In this document: positions 26,201 through 37,369 of the stretch, in pieces
How positions within the stretch are numbered: position 1 is the stretch's first letter
How the letters are laid out: every line of letters begins with the position of its first letter
From: Tribonema minus
Lineage: Eukaryota; Sar; Xanthophyceae; Tribonematales; Tribonemataceae
Length of the DNA stretch: 64,000 nucleotides
Direction of reading: 5' to 3'
NCBI GenBank assembly: GCA_017506865.1
Contig: JAFCMP010000526.1
Location: 124,001-188,000, forward strand
Translations under genes and position numbers: made by a program
The notes under the pieces: generated by a model
Seen by the model: the letters and a program-made list of their open reading frames with translations, nothing else
What the model was told of the DNA's origin: nothing
Database searches by the model: none

Positions 26201-27546
26201 ACAGTCACTGCCTCGCTGACTGCAGCAGCCGCTGGCCTCGATTGCCCACTGGTTCAGTCTGCATGAAGGGCGCCAAGCATGGGCAGGCACCTGTGTGCTG
26301 CAAGCGCTCATAACAGTAATCAACCCTTGTCTCATTCTGCCATGTCTGATGTCGCTGATATTGTGCCCTGAGCATGCTATGGCGTTCACCGAAGCCACAT
26401 GAATGAACAAAAGTGGATATAAAGTGCACGGCAAAGAATTGCACCATTACCGCTGTAAGTTTCATTACTCATGACATCATCAGCCAGGTATGCGCAGTCG
26501 ACAGCGGAATGCTGACAGGTGCAAGGCAACGGCTCCGAAGCAGCATCCCTGGCAGGCCGTGGAACTGCATGCGCTTACTCGACAGTGCAACTCCTAACAA
26601 TTCCTGACTGTGGCCAAGGCAACAGCTCCAAACGCAAAGCTCTCAGCTCTCATCAGACCTGTTGAACTGCATGCGCTCACCTCATTGCTGCTCCAGTCGT
26701 GCGGCCCGTCGCGCACGCATGACGACCTGAACCTCAGGGTCCCCTCAGCGATCCTCTGCGCCGCGGCGGCCTCCCCCTGATCGCGCAAGTGGCGCGCCAG
26801 GAGGTTGAGCGCTGCTGCCCACCGCTGCGACTGCGCCACTGCGGCGCCCAGCTCTTGCAGGCCGGCCTCCTTTTCCGGTTTGACAGTGCCAGTTTGATGT
26901 TGTATCAGAGCGAGGCCGATTATGATGCAGGGCTCCGTGTCGCCACGGAGTGCTGCTCGCACGTCCGCGCTATCTGATGCATGTGGGACAGACACCAGCA
27001 GCTTGCCGACTCCCGCCGCGCCTCCGCTGTGGTTGTTTGTGAGTTCCTGCAGGAGTCACCGGGCCAGCTAGCTGCGGTTTGCTGGTGAAGTTGATTGCGT
27101 AAACGACATTGTGCGGGAGCACGCAACCTCTATAAAGACAAATCTTGTTGTAGGTTGCTGAAGCTAGTTGTTGTGTACTGTTCACATTTGTGCTTCCGTC
27201 GTCATGCCATCCTGTGTCAATAAGGCCAATGTCCAATGTCAGCTGCGTCAGCTCTGGTGTACTGTGAGTAGATCTGCTAGCACTAACACGAGATAGCGAG
27301 CATATGTTTCACGCATACCTGCCTTGGTATCGGCTCCACGCTAATGCCTGGATCATGCAGTCTTTCGCGCAACGCGTCCGCTACGACATGCTCTAGCCCT
27401 CCGCAGCACAGCAGCAGATAGCTGTCCACACCAGGCACCGCCGCCTCCGTTTGCCCCATCACCGTGTAGGCAACAAGCACATCACCACCAACTGTTGAAC
27501 TTCGCCTGCATAAACTTGAACTAAATAGGGGATTCGCCAGGCGCAT
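23293..27546 (-). CDS. THUMP-domain tRNA guanine-N2 methyltransferase (THUMPD2/3, Trm14 type)
   Basis: Five exons in phase: 27546 (or 27459)-27319, 26869-26681, 25890-25739, 24686-24416, 23616-23293; 387 residues from the first ATG or 358 from the second. The longer start gives a transit-peptide-like MRLANPLFSSSLCRRSS. Exons 1-3 form the THUMP region, with the marks LRFRSSCVRDGPHDWSSNE and, next exon, FRWGVSMSAFDCDV. Exon 4 starts with RLPHEPRAYLQRGG and carries SAM motif I LLDPMGGIGTI (D at about residue 201 of the short form). Exon 5 carries motif IV THVVTDMPFGRQYG (D at about 273) and the family's NIGG ending. THUMPD enzymes make N2-methylguanosine in tRNA (position 6/7) and work with TRMT112. 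The exon 2 acceptor is the weakest call. The start is close to the divergent hAT-derived gene. Confidence 0.85.
23667..23686 (+). repeat. Poly-G run (poly-C on the coding strand) before an acceptor
   Basis: It lies about 50 bp upstream, in coding sense, of the exon 5 acceptor of the THUMPD-type gene, where a polypyrimidine tract is expected. Confidence 0.8.
23924..23985 (-). repeat. Degenerate copy of the exon 5 acceptor and exon start (THUMPD-type gene)
   Basis: The minus strand reads LSVAQLHQWDAAALQ, matching the true junction LSVAAQVHQWDAAALQ at 23616. The copy diverges after about 10 codons. It lies inside intron 4. Confidence 0.85.
24416..25125 (-). repeat. Four-step ladder of exon 4 acceptor plus exon start
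   Basis: The true exon 4 begins at 24686. Copies of its acceptor and first 17 or so codons begin at 24829, 24966 and 25113 (RLPHEPRAYLKCGG, RLRHEPRTYLSRGA, RLPHAPRAYLKRGA), with steps of 143, 137 and 147 bp. Only the last continues into the SAM motif. Confidence 0.9.
25900..26012 (+). repeat. Dispersed intronic repeat, copy 1
   Basis: About 110 bp shared with 40661-40760 (minus) and 48271-48388. It shares a gaatcagaagatc start, the core ctaggtgacaa and, in the two plus-strand copies, the end attggccacgagtcaa. It lies in intron 2 of the THUMPD-type gene. Confidence 0.75.
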
Positions 27547-27584
27547 TGCCAGCCTATCGCCACAAGATTTGGCAGTTGCACCTG
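27460..27584. promoter_or_regulatory. Putative bidirectional promoter
   Basis: The divergent start codons of the THUMPD-type gene (27546 or 27459, -) and the hAT-derived gene (27585, +) leave only 38-125 bp. Transcription start sites must lie very close or overlap. No TATA box is evident. Confidence 0.35.
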
Positions 27585-28214
27585 ATGGAACCGCAACAGC
27601 TCGGTCACGATGGCTCCGCAGCCCCTTCTGCAGAGGGACCCACATCGGAAACAGCAGAGCTTGCAGCAGCACCGCTGGCACTGCTTGAAGCGGTCAGCCT
27701 CGCAGCTCCAGCTGCACCTGGCGATGGCGGGGGGGATGTCGCTCCAGTCAGGCGCGGTCCCGCCAGTGGCAGTGGCCGCCCCCCCCAGCCCATCTGGCTC
27801 GAATTCGAACGAGGGGAGCAGCTGTCCGGCGCGGGCCGGAGATCAGCGTCGTGCCGGCACTGCCCCAAGGTCTACCGGGAGGGGCGCCCGGAGCAGATGA
27901 TCAAGCACATACTGGACGAATGCACGGGGGTCAGCGAGGCGGTGCGCGAGCGCGTGCGGCGCGCGGAGGCGGCGCGCGCGGAGAGGGCGGCGGAGAAGCG
28001 CAAGGCGGCGGCGGCGGCGGGGCACGGCGGCGGCAAGGGCAAGAAGCCCAAGGGAGAGGCAGGTGGCGGCGGCGGCGACGGCGCTGCTAAGCAGCAGCAG
28101 CAGCCTGTGATGCTGCCGGCGGCGGGTACAGAGCATCAGCTGCAGCAGCAGCAGCAGCCGCAGCAGCAGCAGCAGCACCTGCAGCAGCAGCAGCAGCAGC
28201 AGCAGCAGCACCTG

Positions 28215-28249
<35 letters not shown>

Positions 28250-31200
28250 ACAGCAGCAGCCGCCGCCGCCGCAGCAGCAGCAGCAGCAGCAACTGCAGCC
28301 TGCGGCAGTGCGGCGGCTCGACCAGAAGCTGCTGCGGTGGCTGGTGAACCAGCAGCTGCCACTGGAGTGCGTGGACGACCCGTTCTTCCTGGACTTTGCG
28401 AATGAGGCGCGGCCGCTGTACACCCCTGCAGGTGCGAGGGGACATGTGTGAACGTTTGCAAGTGCATCGTGCCTGTCCGCTCAATTGCTTGCTGCTGCAG
28501 CTGATGCTGCTGCTGCTGCTGCTGCTGCTGCTTCTGCTTTGATGCTGTTGCTGCTGCTGGTGATGGCGGTGGTGGTGGTGGTGGTGGTGGTGGTGGTGGT
28601 GGTGGTGGTGACGCTGCGTGAGGCCGCCTTGCAGACGCAAACGCTCGGGGTGTACGCTGTACGTGTGGCCACTATGGCTGAAGTTGTGTGTAGCAAGCGT
28701 TCCGCAGGAGGCTGCTTGAGAGCTGCTTGGCGAGGGAGCGGGGGGGAGGGGGGTTAGGGTGAGGGTTCGGGTTCGGGTTAGCGACAGTCGCACCCCGATG
28801 CTCAAATTTGTGTACTCGTGTGTGTTCCACTCATTCAATCACTCGACTTCAGATATGCACAGGACATGTGGGCTTCCGTCAGGTGCCTCAGCGAAGTTGT
28901 GGCCATTCGAAAAGCCTGTGCAGGTATGCAGCTGAGCCGCTGCTGACGTTTCTGTCACACAGCATACGTGCGCCTGAGCATAGTGCGACGGCTGCTGGTG
29001 CCGTTGTCATTGCAGTTGGGGATGCAGTGCTCTACACTGGGAGCGTCACCTCATGGTATTTCGATGACAAATTTGACACTTCATGTTATATGCGCAGGGC
29101 CAGCAAAGCTGACGCAGCTGCTCGGCGAAGAGCTGCAGGCCGTGAAGGCGCACACCCTGCAGCTGCTGGAGGCAGCGGGGACGCTGACGCTGACCCTCAG
29201 CCACTGGATTTCGGGGGCGGTCAGGGGCATTGCGGTACACGCAATTTGCGCCAACCGCGACGTGTACATGCTGGACTCGTGGGAGGAGCCGCTGAGCACG
29301 TTCAGGTGGCAGCGCGTGACAGGTGAGGTGGAAAGTTTCTACTTCAAGTTGAAGAAAGCTACTCTAGGTTGGGTTGCAGGTCGAGAGTGGAAGTACTCGC
29401 AATGTAGGGCGAGGGCTTCTGCTTGGATGTGATTCAGGTATGCACTTGACGTTCTTGGATGCAGCGGCGACGTAGGACAACGGTGGCGCGTGCGCGCGCG
29501 CAGCGTGGCCTTGTGTGCTGCGCCGCCACTGCCAACTTCAACATGAAGTACCATGGCACGTCACCTAGCGCGCCGCCAGATCCTGTTGCTGCCATCTGCT
29601 TCCTCATCTGACTACGCCAGACCATCATATCCGCCTAGGGTCAGAGGGGTCAGCTAACCCTTACCCCAACCTGCAAGCTGAGCACCCTCTAGCGCGCGCA
29701 CCTCTCGTCCGCATGTCGACCCCCTTGTTCGTCCACAACTAACGGTAACTGACGCAACTGTCACTGCCGCGCTGCCGCAGAGACCATCGCCAGGCGCTGC
29801 CTTCTCTGCTTTCTCACCTGACTGTGCCAGACCAACACCCACCTAAGGTCAGAGGGGTCAGCTAACCCTAACCCTAGTAATGCTCGCGACCGCCTTATTC
29901 GCCGCCCACATCCCCCGCCGCCGCCGCCGCGCCGCCGCCGCCGCCGCCGCTGCTGCAGAGACCCTTGCTCGATGCTGCCGCGAGGTGGGCCCGCAGCGCG
30001 TGGGCGCAACCTTGACGGACAGCGCGCGCGACATGCTGCAGGCGCAGCAGCGCTCAACGGAGATCGACGGCCGGCGCCACATCGTCGCCTTCAGGTGCAG
30101 TTCGATCGCGTGCACATACTGGCATGTATAATACATGATCTTTTGATTCGTTTTCATGAATACGATCTTTTGATTGGTTTCCATCATATATATAGCCGTG
30201 TACTCCAGACGTCGCTGCTCGCGGTGCTCTTGCTTGCGCCGTCTGGCGGCGGTGCTGAGTGGGCCAGGGTCATGTGTTGAGCGCTTTAGCGGTAGGATTA
30301 GGGTGAGCGTTAGGGTGGATACTCCAACGACCCGTGTGGCGAGGGCACCGGCAGTTTGCTGGGCGAGAATCAGGGTAAGGGTTAGGGTCACACTTTGTTA
30401 GGGTTAGCAAAGAGACTTCGGTATACACAGGTTGTTGCAGCACTTGGTAGGGCGCCAGTGTGTTCAAATGCGCTTGAAACACGGTGGCAGTTGAAGCGAC
30501 CCCGAGCACAGCCTCCGGGCCCTTATCTCAGGGCCGTCCTCTGCTGAGCACTGCAGCCTAGCACCACTGTGCCGGGTCTGTAACTGCCGTTTTTCCTCAA
30601 CAAGCCGCATCTCCCTTCTCGCTTTCAAGCTCAACTCCAATACCGACCTCACTTGTCAAGTTTGTCCCAAATTGAAAGTTCAACCTCATAGCGAGAGTAT
30701 CCAGTTCACCACACACAAATTCTCACATCAGCGCAACTCCAACACCAACCTCATGAGTCAGTAAAAAAGAGAAACTCAACTTCATGGTGGAAGTATCAAG
30801 GTCAACACTCAAGCTCAACTCCATCTCAACCGCCAACTTCCCATTCCCTGTCGCACGCGCGGCGCGCAGGTGCCACATGCAGGCCCTAGCGCTGCTGGCG
30901 GTGAGCTGACTTTGCATGTAGTGAAAACATCAAGTTCAAAACACAAGTTCAACTCCATCTCGACCGCCAACCTCGCATTCCCTGTTGTGCAGGTGCCACA
31001 TGCAGGCCCTGGCGCTGCTGGCGGCGAGCTGCGCGTCGCACGACTTTGCATGTAGCGAAAGCATCAAGTTCAGTACACAAGTTCAACCCAATCGCAACCG
31101 CCAACTTCGCGTTCCCTGCCGCGCGCGCAGCGTGCACAGGTGCCACATAAAGGCCCTAGCGCTGTTGGCGGCAAGCTGCACGTCGCATGCATTCGCATGT

Positions 31201-34200
31201 AAGTAGTGAAAGCATCAAGCTCAAAAGATAAGTTCAACTCCATCTCGATCGCCAAATTCGCATTCCCTGTTGTGCAGGTGCCACATGCAGGCCCTCGCGC
31301 TGCTGGCGGCGAGCTGCGCGTCGCACGACTTTGCGCGCGGCGCGATTGTTGCGGCACATCGCATCGCTCAGTACTTCATCTCCTCAGGTATGTATGTATT
31401 CATTCAGCCAAACTTGATCTGCTCAGGTGTGTATTTAGTCAGTCAACAAGTCTCGGCGCACCGCATCGCTCATTACTTCCATCTCCTGAGGTATGTATGT
31501 ATGCGGTCAGTCAATCACCGCGCACAGCATCGCTCAGCACTTCATCTGCTCAGGCATGGTGTGTATGTAATCACTTCCAGCATGTGTGCTCGACCGGACT
31601 TTCTGGGGACCCGGGCAGCAGCTGTCGCCAAGTACTTCAAAGTATATAAGTTGCATGGCGCAGCATGTCGCAACAAGGAAAGCGTGCGCTCGGCGCCGCC
31701 TGTTTCTAGCTATTTTTTCCCCACCCAGATGAAGTGATTTTTACAGGATCAAGTGATTTTTACAGGACGCCAACAGAACCCATCACAAACAGTCAACCGA
31801 CTTAACCACCGTAGGAAATCCGAAAGCCAGTGACACACAATCAAGCTGTCGGTAGTACGAATGGGCAGCACTCTTCACTCAAAGGTTTCGACTGTCGTAC
31901 TTGAAGTATCCACGATGATGCGCTGAGCGGTGCACAAATTGAGGTTAACGAACACACAGTGTTGAAGTTAAAAATGACCGGACCACAAAGCATGCCGCAG
32001 CTTCCCGTGGGCCAGTCGCTGCGCTGCAGCAGCGCTCAGCTCGCCCGCAATCCGCGCCCCTCTAGACGCGCCCCAGCAACGCCCATCGTCCCATGCGCAG
32101 CGTCCTCCGAGGATACATTGTGAAGCACGTTAAAGACAGAGGCAGTGCTTCATATGTTGTCAGTTTTCACACGCACAACTCCACATGTGGGAACACGTAC
32201 TGTAGTAGACTACCTAGTGATCCCGCTGCTCTGCCCTCGACGCGCGCGCTGCCGCAACCATGTCAACGGCCACACCGCACGTCTCGCCCGGTGGTTGTGT
32301 CGATTTCAAGGCCAATTTACATAAGCCTCGTCCACCCCCCCCACCCCCCTCAAATACCCCATGTACGCAGGCCTGGCGGCGGCGCCAGCGTTCAGCGCCA
32401 CCCCCCTGCGCGCCGTCCGCCGCACGCGCGCCATGTCCATTGTCCCCTGCCTCGAGTCCCTTCTGGCGAACCAAAGCACGCTAATAGCGCTTGCGGCAGC
32501 GCGCCGCGACGCCCTCGCGAAAGCTGCGCCGGACGTCCTCGCAGCACTGCTCAGCCAGCCATTCTGGGCGGCCGCCGCTGCGGCGCTGCGACTGCTGCGA
32601 CCGGCGGCGGCGGCGGCGGCGGCGGCGGCACACGAGGGGCGGCGCGCGGGGCTCGCCGCGCTGGCGCTGCGCCTGCTGCACGTCGCGCGCGCGCTGCGCG
32701 AGCTGCTGCCGGAGCTGCCGCGCGGTGCGTGCTGCCGCCGCGTGAAACTGCTGCCGCCGCGTGACATTGCTGCATGCCATGAAAGCTGCGTCTAAGTCTT
32801 CCTGCACGGGCTCTCCCGTACACGAAGGCCATCACTGTGAGCCAGCAATGTTAGTCACAGTACGGGCAGCGCAGCAGCTGCGCCTGTGGTTGTCTGCACG
32901 CTGCGCGAGCTGCTGCCGGAGCTGCCGCGTGGTGCGTGCTGCCGCCGCGGCAGTGACGCGCGAGGACGGCTTCGTGGTGCAGTTGCGTGTAAGCAGCAGT
33001 TGCGTTGAAGTACGTGTGCTTGTACATATGTAAGGACTGTGCGCTCAAGCTGCGCCTGCTCCGCGTCGCGCGCGCGCTGCACGAGCTGCTGCCGGAGCTG
33101 CCGCGCGGTGCCTGCTGCCGCCGCGGCGCGGCGGGCGGACGCGCGGGGTGCCTTTGTAGTGCGGTTGTGCGCGCACATCTGTTGGCACTGAAGCGCACCT
33201 GCTGCGCGTCGCGTAAATGCTGCAAAAGCTGCTGCTGGAGCTGCTGCACGGTATGTCTTTTGTGTTGCCGCAACGCGTGGCGCTCACGGCCGCGAGCGCT
33301 AGCGTCTGTGGTCAGGAAGAATGATCGCGCAAGTGTGCGTACCTTCCCGGCGTATGCAATGCTTCAAGCGCCAAGCGCATGCAAGGGAGCACGTGTTGGT
33401 CGTACAGCTCGAATCTGCATACATTGTACCGCGTCTGCATCTATACGCAAACCGTACTTCACACCATACTAAAAGGTATGCGCACTGCACTGGCTATCTT
33501 GCCCCACCACTTGCTGGAATCTATGCGATCATCATGATTGCTGTCATGCAGGAATTGAATTGCTGTCATGCAGGAATTGAATTGCAAGGCCGAGATGCGC
33601 TGACTGCTGCGGACAACCTCCCACGAACTCAAGCGTTAGGATTCATGTGCTTGAAATGTCAAGAACGTCAAGGCAGTGACGCTCCGACCAGTAGGCGGTT
33701 TGCCTTTCATGTCCCCCCCCCACCCCCCCCCCAATGCTTTACACCTTACACATTGCCACAGACTTTGCGGAGCACATGCTAGCATCGCTGCGGCAGCGCT
33801 CAAGCGAGTTCGACCTCGGCCTGTGCCAGCTGGCGCTGTTCCTGGACCCCTGCTACAAGGACGCGCTGCGCGCGGAGGGGTTCACCGCGACCATGACCAC
33901 GGTGATGCTCAGCATTGGTGATGACAGCAGTGCTCAAAATGTTATATATATATGAGGGTTGGTGTTTGCGCAGGTGCTCAGCGGGTGTTGTGTTGACGCG
34001 CTTCACTGCGACCATGACCACGGTGAGCCACCACTGATGGCGATGCTCAGCGCATGTGCGGTGACGCTCAGCATTGATTCACGGCGACAATAACCACGGC
34101 CAGCCAACACTGATGACGATGCCCGTCGCGTGTAGGGTGACGCTTAGCATTGGTAATGACGGCGGTGCTCAAGGTGAACTGAAAGGGGTAGTGTTTGTGG

Positions 34201-36631
34201 TGCTGCTCAGCGGTTGTTGTGTTCCGGCGCTCTATCGCGGATGGCGGTATCGTACCTCACGTGACACACCCGATGTGTCCAAGCGCTGGTTGCGCACCGT
34301 GGCAACGCTGCATTGCCGTTGCTGCTTTGTCGGCGCGCAGGCGGGGCAGCTCATGCAGCAGCGCGGCTTTCGCCCAGCGCCGATTCGTCCAGCCTACTCC
34401 ACAGCGCCCACTGCCGCTGCTACAGCGTACTGATACACACATGATTGAAGCCCACTGTTTACGCCGATGCTTTGCTGCTGAAGTACAATGTTTCGTGTGG
34501 GGGCAGGGCACCTGATGCAGCGGCGCGGCTTCGCTGCTGCTAGGGTGTGCGCGCACACTCTGACGCTGGTGCATGTATGATTGCATCCTGCCAGTTCGTA
34601 CGCAGCAGCTTCTGCACACTCTGCGGCTGATGCGGCGCCGTCAACATTGACATTATGCGCGCAGGCGGGGCAGCTGATGCAGCGGCGCGGCATCACCGCT
34701 GCTATTGGCATACGCGCACACTCTGACGCTGGTGCATGATTGCATCCTACCATTTGCCCGCAGCACACTCTGAGGCTGACGCGTTGCCATTTAAACGCGA
34801 CGCGCCGCGCGCGCAGGTGGGGCAGCTCATGCAGCGGCGCGGCTACGACCAGAACCAGTTCATCTCACCTGCTCCACAGCGGCCGCTGCTACAACGTTCT
34901 GATACATATTTGTTTGAAGCGCACTTAATTTTTGTGGTGCAATGTGGCGCACACTCTGATGCCGATGCGTCGCTGCCTAAATCACTCTCTGTTCGCAGGC
35001 GGGGCAGCTGATGCAGCGGCGCGGCTACGACCAGAACCAGCTCGTCCACGCCATCTTCAAACTTCAAGACTACAGGGCCGGCGCCGCGCCCTTCGACGCC
35101 GTCTACGGCGGCCCCAACTTCAACCCGCGCACGTGGTGGGCAGCGCTCAACTGCGACGGCACGTCCGAAGTCGTCAGCATCGCGCTGCTGCTTCTCGACA
35201 TCGCCCCGCACCTGCCCGACCCCGAGGCGGTATTCGGGGACCTCGGGTGGGCGGGCGGGGGGCACGCGGAGGGGGCGTGCGCGCGCAGCGGCGGCGCCGC
35301 CGCGCGCGTCGTGCGCGCGTGCCAGCGGCAGCGCCCGCCGCCACCGCCGCTCCGCGACAGGTGCGTGTGTGTCAGAGTGCAGCCGTCTCATGAGTTCTAT
35401 CTTGGTGTCTTCAAGAGGCAAAAACTCGTAAAAAAAGCCAAGTGTTTTCAATGGCGCTGCCGCGCGCGTCGCCAGCGCTCGCCGCCGCCGCCGCTCCGCA
35501 GCAGGTGCGTGCATCGTAGCCAGGTCAGGAAGTTTCTTCTGGTGTCCACAAGAGGATTGAAAAACAAAACATGGGTTTTCAGTGGCGCTGCCGCGCGCGT
35601 CGTCCGCGCGTACCAGCGGCAGCGCCCGCCGCCGCCGCCGCCGCATCGCAGCAGGTGCGTGCGTCGGGTTGTGGCCTTGTTGCGAAGCTTTTCTTGGTGT
35701 CCATGTACATGAAGAAAAACAAAACACAAAAACATTGTGTTTTCAGTCGCGTTGCCGCGCACGTCGTGCGTACGAGCACTGCTGCAGCGCCCGCATTAAG
35801 CAGCGCCCGGATCAAGACATGAGCTCGCATGCTGGCGCGGAGGGTGGTGGCAGGGGGACCCTTGCCATAGTAATTGCACATCTAAAGCACAGTAGTCCTG
35901 CCTCCGCTGCATGTATGGCATACGCTGCTTGCGTTGCAGCGGCTGCCGCATTGGGAGCAACGGTCCATGTAGCAGCGCTTTAAAAATTTGCCAGCTAGCT
36001 GAGCGCCATAGGGGTTTGAAGTTTGAACTTGGGGCTGAGGAATGCGTTGTTGCCGTCAGCTTCGTCGTGAAAACCACCTGGCAGTGCTACACGAAGCACA
36101 TCTCCACTGTCTGCACACGCAAGTTGGCATCCTCTCAGCCTTCTGGCTTTCCTTCATATGCTGCGCTGCAGTGTCAACGGGGCCGCGGCGCACGATGCAT
36201 CACCACCACCGCCACCACCAGCAGCAGCAGCGGCAGCAGCAGCGGCGGCGGCGGCAGCAGCAGCGGCGGCGGCAGCAGCGGCGCAGCCGTCGTCCGCCGC
36301 CGCCAGCGGCGCAGACGCCATCACGCCCGCGGAGCTCGACGCGTCGCTGCTCGCCATGGGCAGAGCAGCAGCGCTCATGACACCGCCCCCCGCCGCCGCG
36401 GGCGCGGAGCGCGGCAGCGCCGCCACCGCCAGCATCGACGCTCGGCTCGTGGAACTGTTCCATGGGGTCGCGTTGGATGATGCGCGGCTCGCGCCGGGCT
36501 ACGTGCCGCCTGCGGTCACGCCGACGCCGCTGATGCCCGCGCTGGGCACGTTCACGGCGGGCGCGTACGATGTGGAGGCGCTCGTGCAGGCGAGCCTCGC
36601 GCAGCCGCCGCCGCGGCAGCAGCAGCAGCGG

Positions 36632-36672
<41 letters not shown>

Positions 36673-36805
36673 CGGCGCTCCGGTGCTGCTGCCAATGCAG
36701 CAGCAGCAGCAGCCGCAGCGCCAGCACTTTGCCGGAATCGGCGGTGCCGCTGGCGAGCGCGATGCTGCGCGCAGCGGCGGCGGTGGCGGCAGACCCAGTT
36801 TTTGA
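27585..36805 (+). CDS. BED-finger, hAT-transposase-derived protein, probably domesticated
   Basis: Eight exons in phase: 27585-28431, 29098-29322, 29959-30094, 31278-31387, 32371-32724, 33762-33901, 34999-35360, 36172-36805; 935 residues. A BED zinc finger has C90, C93, H108 and C113 (SCRHCPKVYREG ... IKHILDEC). A basic Ala-rich stretch and a long poly-Gln tract (about 165-240) follow. Exons 2-4 match the DUF659/RNase-H-like core: LTLTLSHWISGAVRG at about 313, TLTDSARDML with D378, and CHMQALALLAAS. Exons 6-7 give ALFLDPCYKDAL and the hAT dimerisation region (TWWAALN, W650-W651; LPDPEAVFGDLGW). The usual first catalytic Asp (DGW) is replaced by SHW at 317-319. The last exon adds Ala and Gln runs. 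Eight exons, no visible terminal repeats and a lost Asp suggest a host DNA-binding protein. TGTAA is at 37199-37203. Confidence 0.8.
28084..28293 (+). repeat. CAG-rich poly-Gln coding tract
   Basis: An interrupted CAG array within exon 1 of the hAT-derived gene, read as Gln with some Pro and His. The reverse frames give long poly-Leu and poly-Cys ORFs that are shadows. Confidence 0.9.
28569..28610 (+). repeat. GGT microsatellite (about 13 units)
   Basis: A pure trinucleotide run in intron 1 of the hAT-derived gene, preceded by CTG-rich sequence. Confidence 0.9.
29775..29800 (+). repeat. Degenerate copy of the exon 3 acceptor (hAT-derived gene)
   Basis: The sequence ccgcagAGACCATCGCCAGG resembles the true exon 3 start (ctgcagAGACCCTTGCTCGA) at 29959. 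Around both, the flank ...aggtcagaggggtcagctaacccta is repeated as well. Confidence 0.7.
30862..31570 (+). repeat. Two-sided junction ladder around exon 4 (hAT-derived gene)
   Basis: Copies of the acceptor plus CHMQALALLAAS start at 30870, 30993 and 31140; the true exon starts at 31278 (steps 123, 147, 138 bp). After the exon, its end (HRIAQYFISSG plus donor gtatgt) recurs at about 31420, 31455-31495 and 31520-31560 in degenerate form (for example AHRIAHYF). The copies face outward from the one complete exon. Confidence 0.85.
32670..33260 (+). repeat. Ladder of exon 5 end plus donor (hAT-derived gene)
   Basis: The true exon 5 end, RALRELLPELPRG and donor at 32724, is followed by copies at about 32895-32945 (TLRELLPELPRG type), 33065-33112 (RALHELLPELPRG) and a more degenerate one at about 33200-33252. 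Steps are about 170-220 bp. Confidence 0.85.
33990..34115 (+). repeat. Copies of exon 6 end plus donor (hAT-derived gene)
   Basis: The true end FTATMTT and donor gtgatgct at 33901 recur as ttcactgcgaccatgaccac|ggtgagc at about 34004-34025 and, more degenerate, at about 34077-34105. Confidence 0.75.
34335..35030 (+). repeat. Five-step ladder of exon 7 acceptor plus exon start (hAT-derived gene)
   Basis: The acceptor plus AGQLMQRRG recurs at about 34341, 34503, 34665 and 34817 before the true exon at 34999 (steps about 162, 162, 152, 182 bp). The 34817 copy extends furthest (GQLMQRRGYDQNQF) before diverging. Confidence 0.9.
35290..35660 (+). repeat. Three-step ladder of exon 7 end plus donor (hAT-derived gene)
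   Basis: The true end ARVVRACQRQRPPPPPLRDR and donor gtgcgtg at 35360 recur at about 35455-35512 and 35590-35662 with the same donor. Each copy is followed by a similar stretch ending in aaaaacaaaaca-like sequence. Confidence 0.9.
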
Positions 36806-37198
36806 AAGAACTTTCAGTATGCTTGCTGGCAGCGTAGTTGTATGTTGCAAGTCCACATGGCCATGTCGTGACGCCGGCTTCATCAATGCACGATGGCCGG
36901 TCATGCCCTTGAGAGCGTGGTCGAAGCCAGCCGTTGCCTTGCCCGCGTGTCGTCTCGCGATTTCGCTGCGACTCTGCATGGCCATGTTGTGGCCGTGAGC
37001 AACAGCGCATGCACCACGACATTTGCGAGCATGGTCGATGCCGGCCGTTGCTGCGCGGCGCAGTGCGCGCTTTTACCGCGAGGTGGCCATGTCTGCGGGC
37101 CGCAGCCACCAAATGAGCCTGTGAAGGCATTTGGCTTGTTGATGTGTAGACTAGTGTGTTGTTCATATGTATACAACAACGGTGTGTATGACGTGCTT

Positions 37199-37203
37199 TG
37201 TAA
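37199..37203 (+). terminator. TGTAA polyadenylation signal of the hAT-derived gene
   Basis: This green-algal poly(A) signal lies in an AT-rich stretch, about 390 bp past the stop and about 165 bp before the start codon of the RPEL gene. Confidence 0.6.
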
Positions 37204-37369
37204 ATAAATAAAAAATCAAACAAAAGAGTTGTTTTTCCCGAGCTTCGGCCGTATTCGGCCAAAGTCGCCGGACCTTTTAGCTCAACTGCCAATCTGCGCT
37301 TTCAAGCCAGACGTGGTGGCGCTGGAAGAAGTTGCTGCTTGTGCAGCGCATCTGGGAGAGGAACGCATC

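Noticed and set aside
27843..28838. 331-codon minus ORF and poly-Leu, poly-Cys and poly-Ala frames
   Set aside because: Antisense readings of CAG and GGT repeats in the hAT-derived gene.
30862..31277. Repeated acceptor copies as separate exons of a repeat protein
   Set aside because: Copies lack donors at matching ends and run into stops; only the last gives a phased, full-length model.
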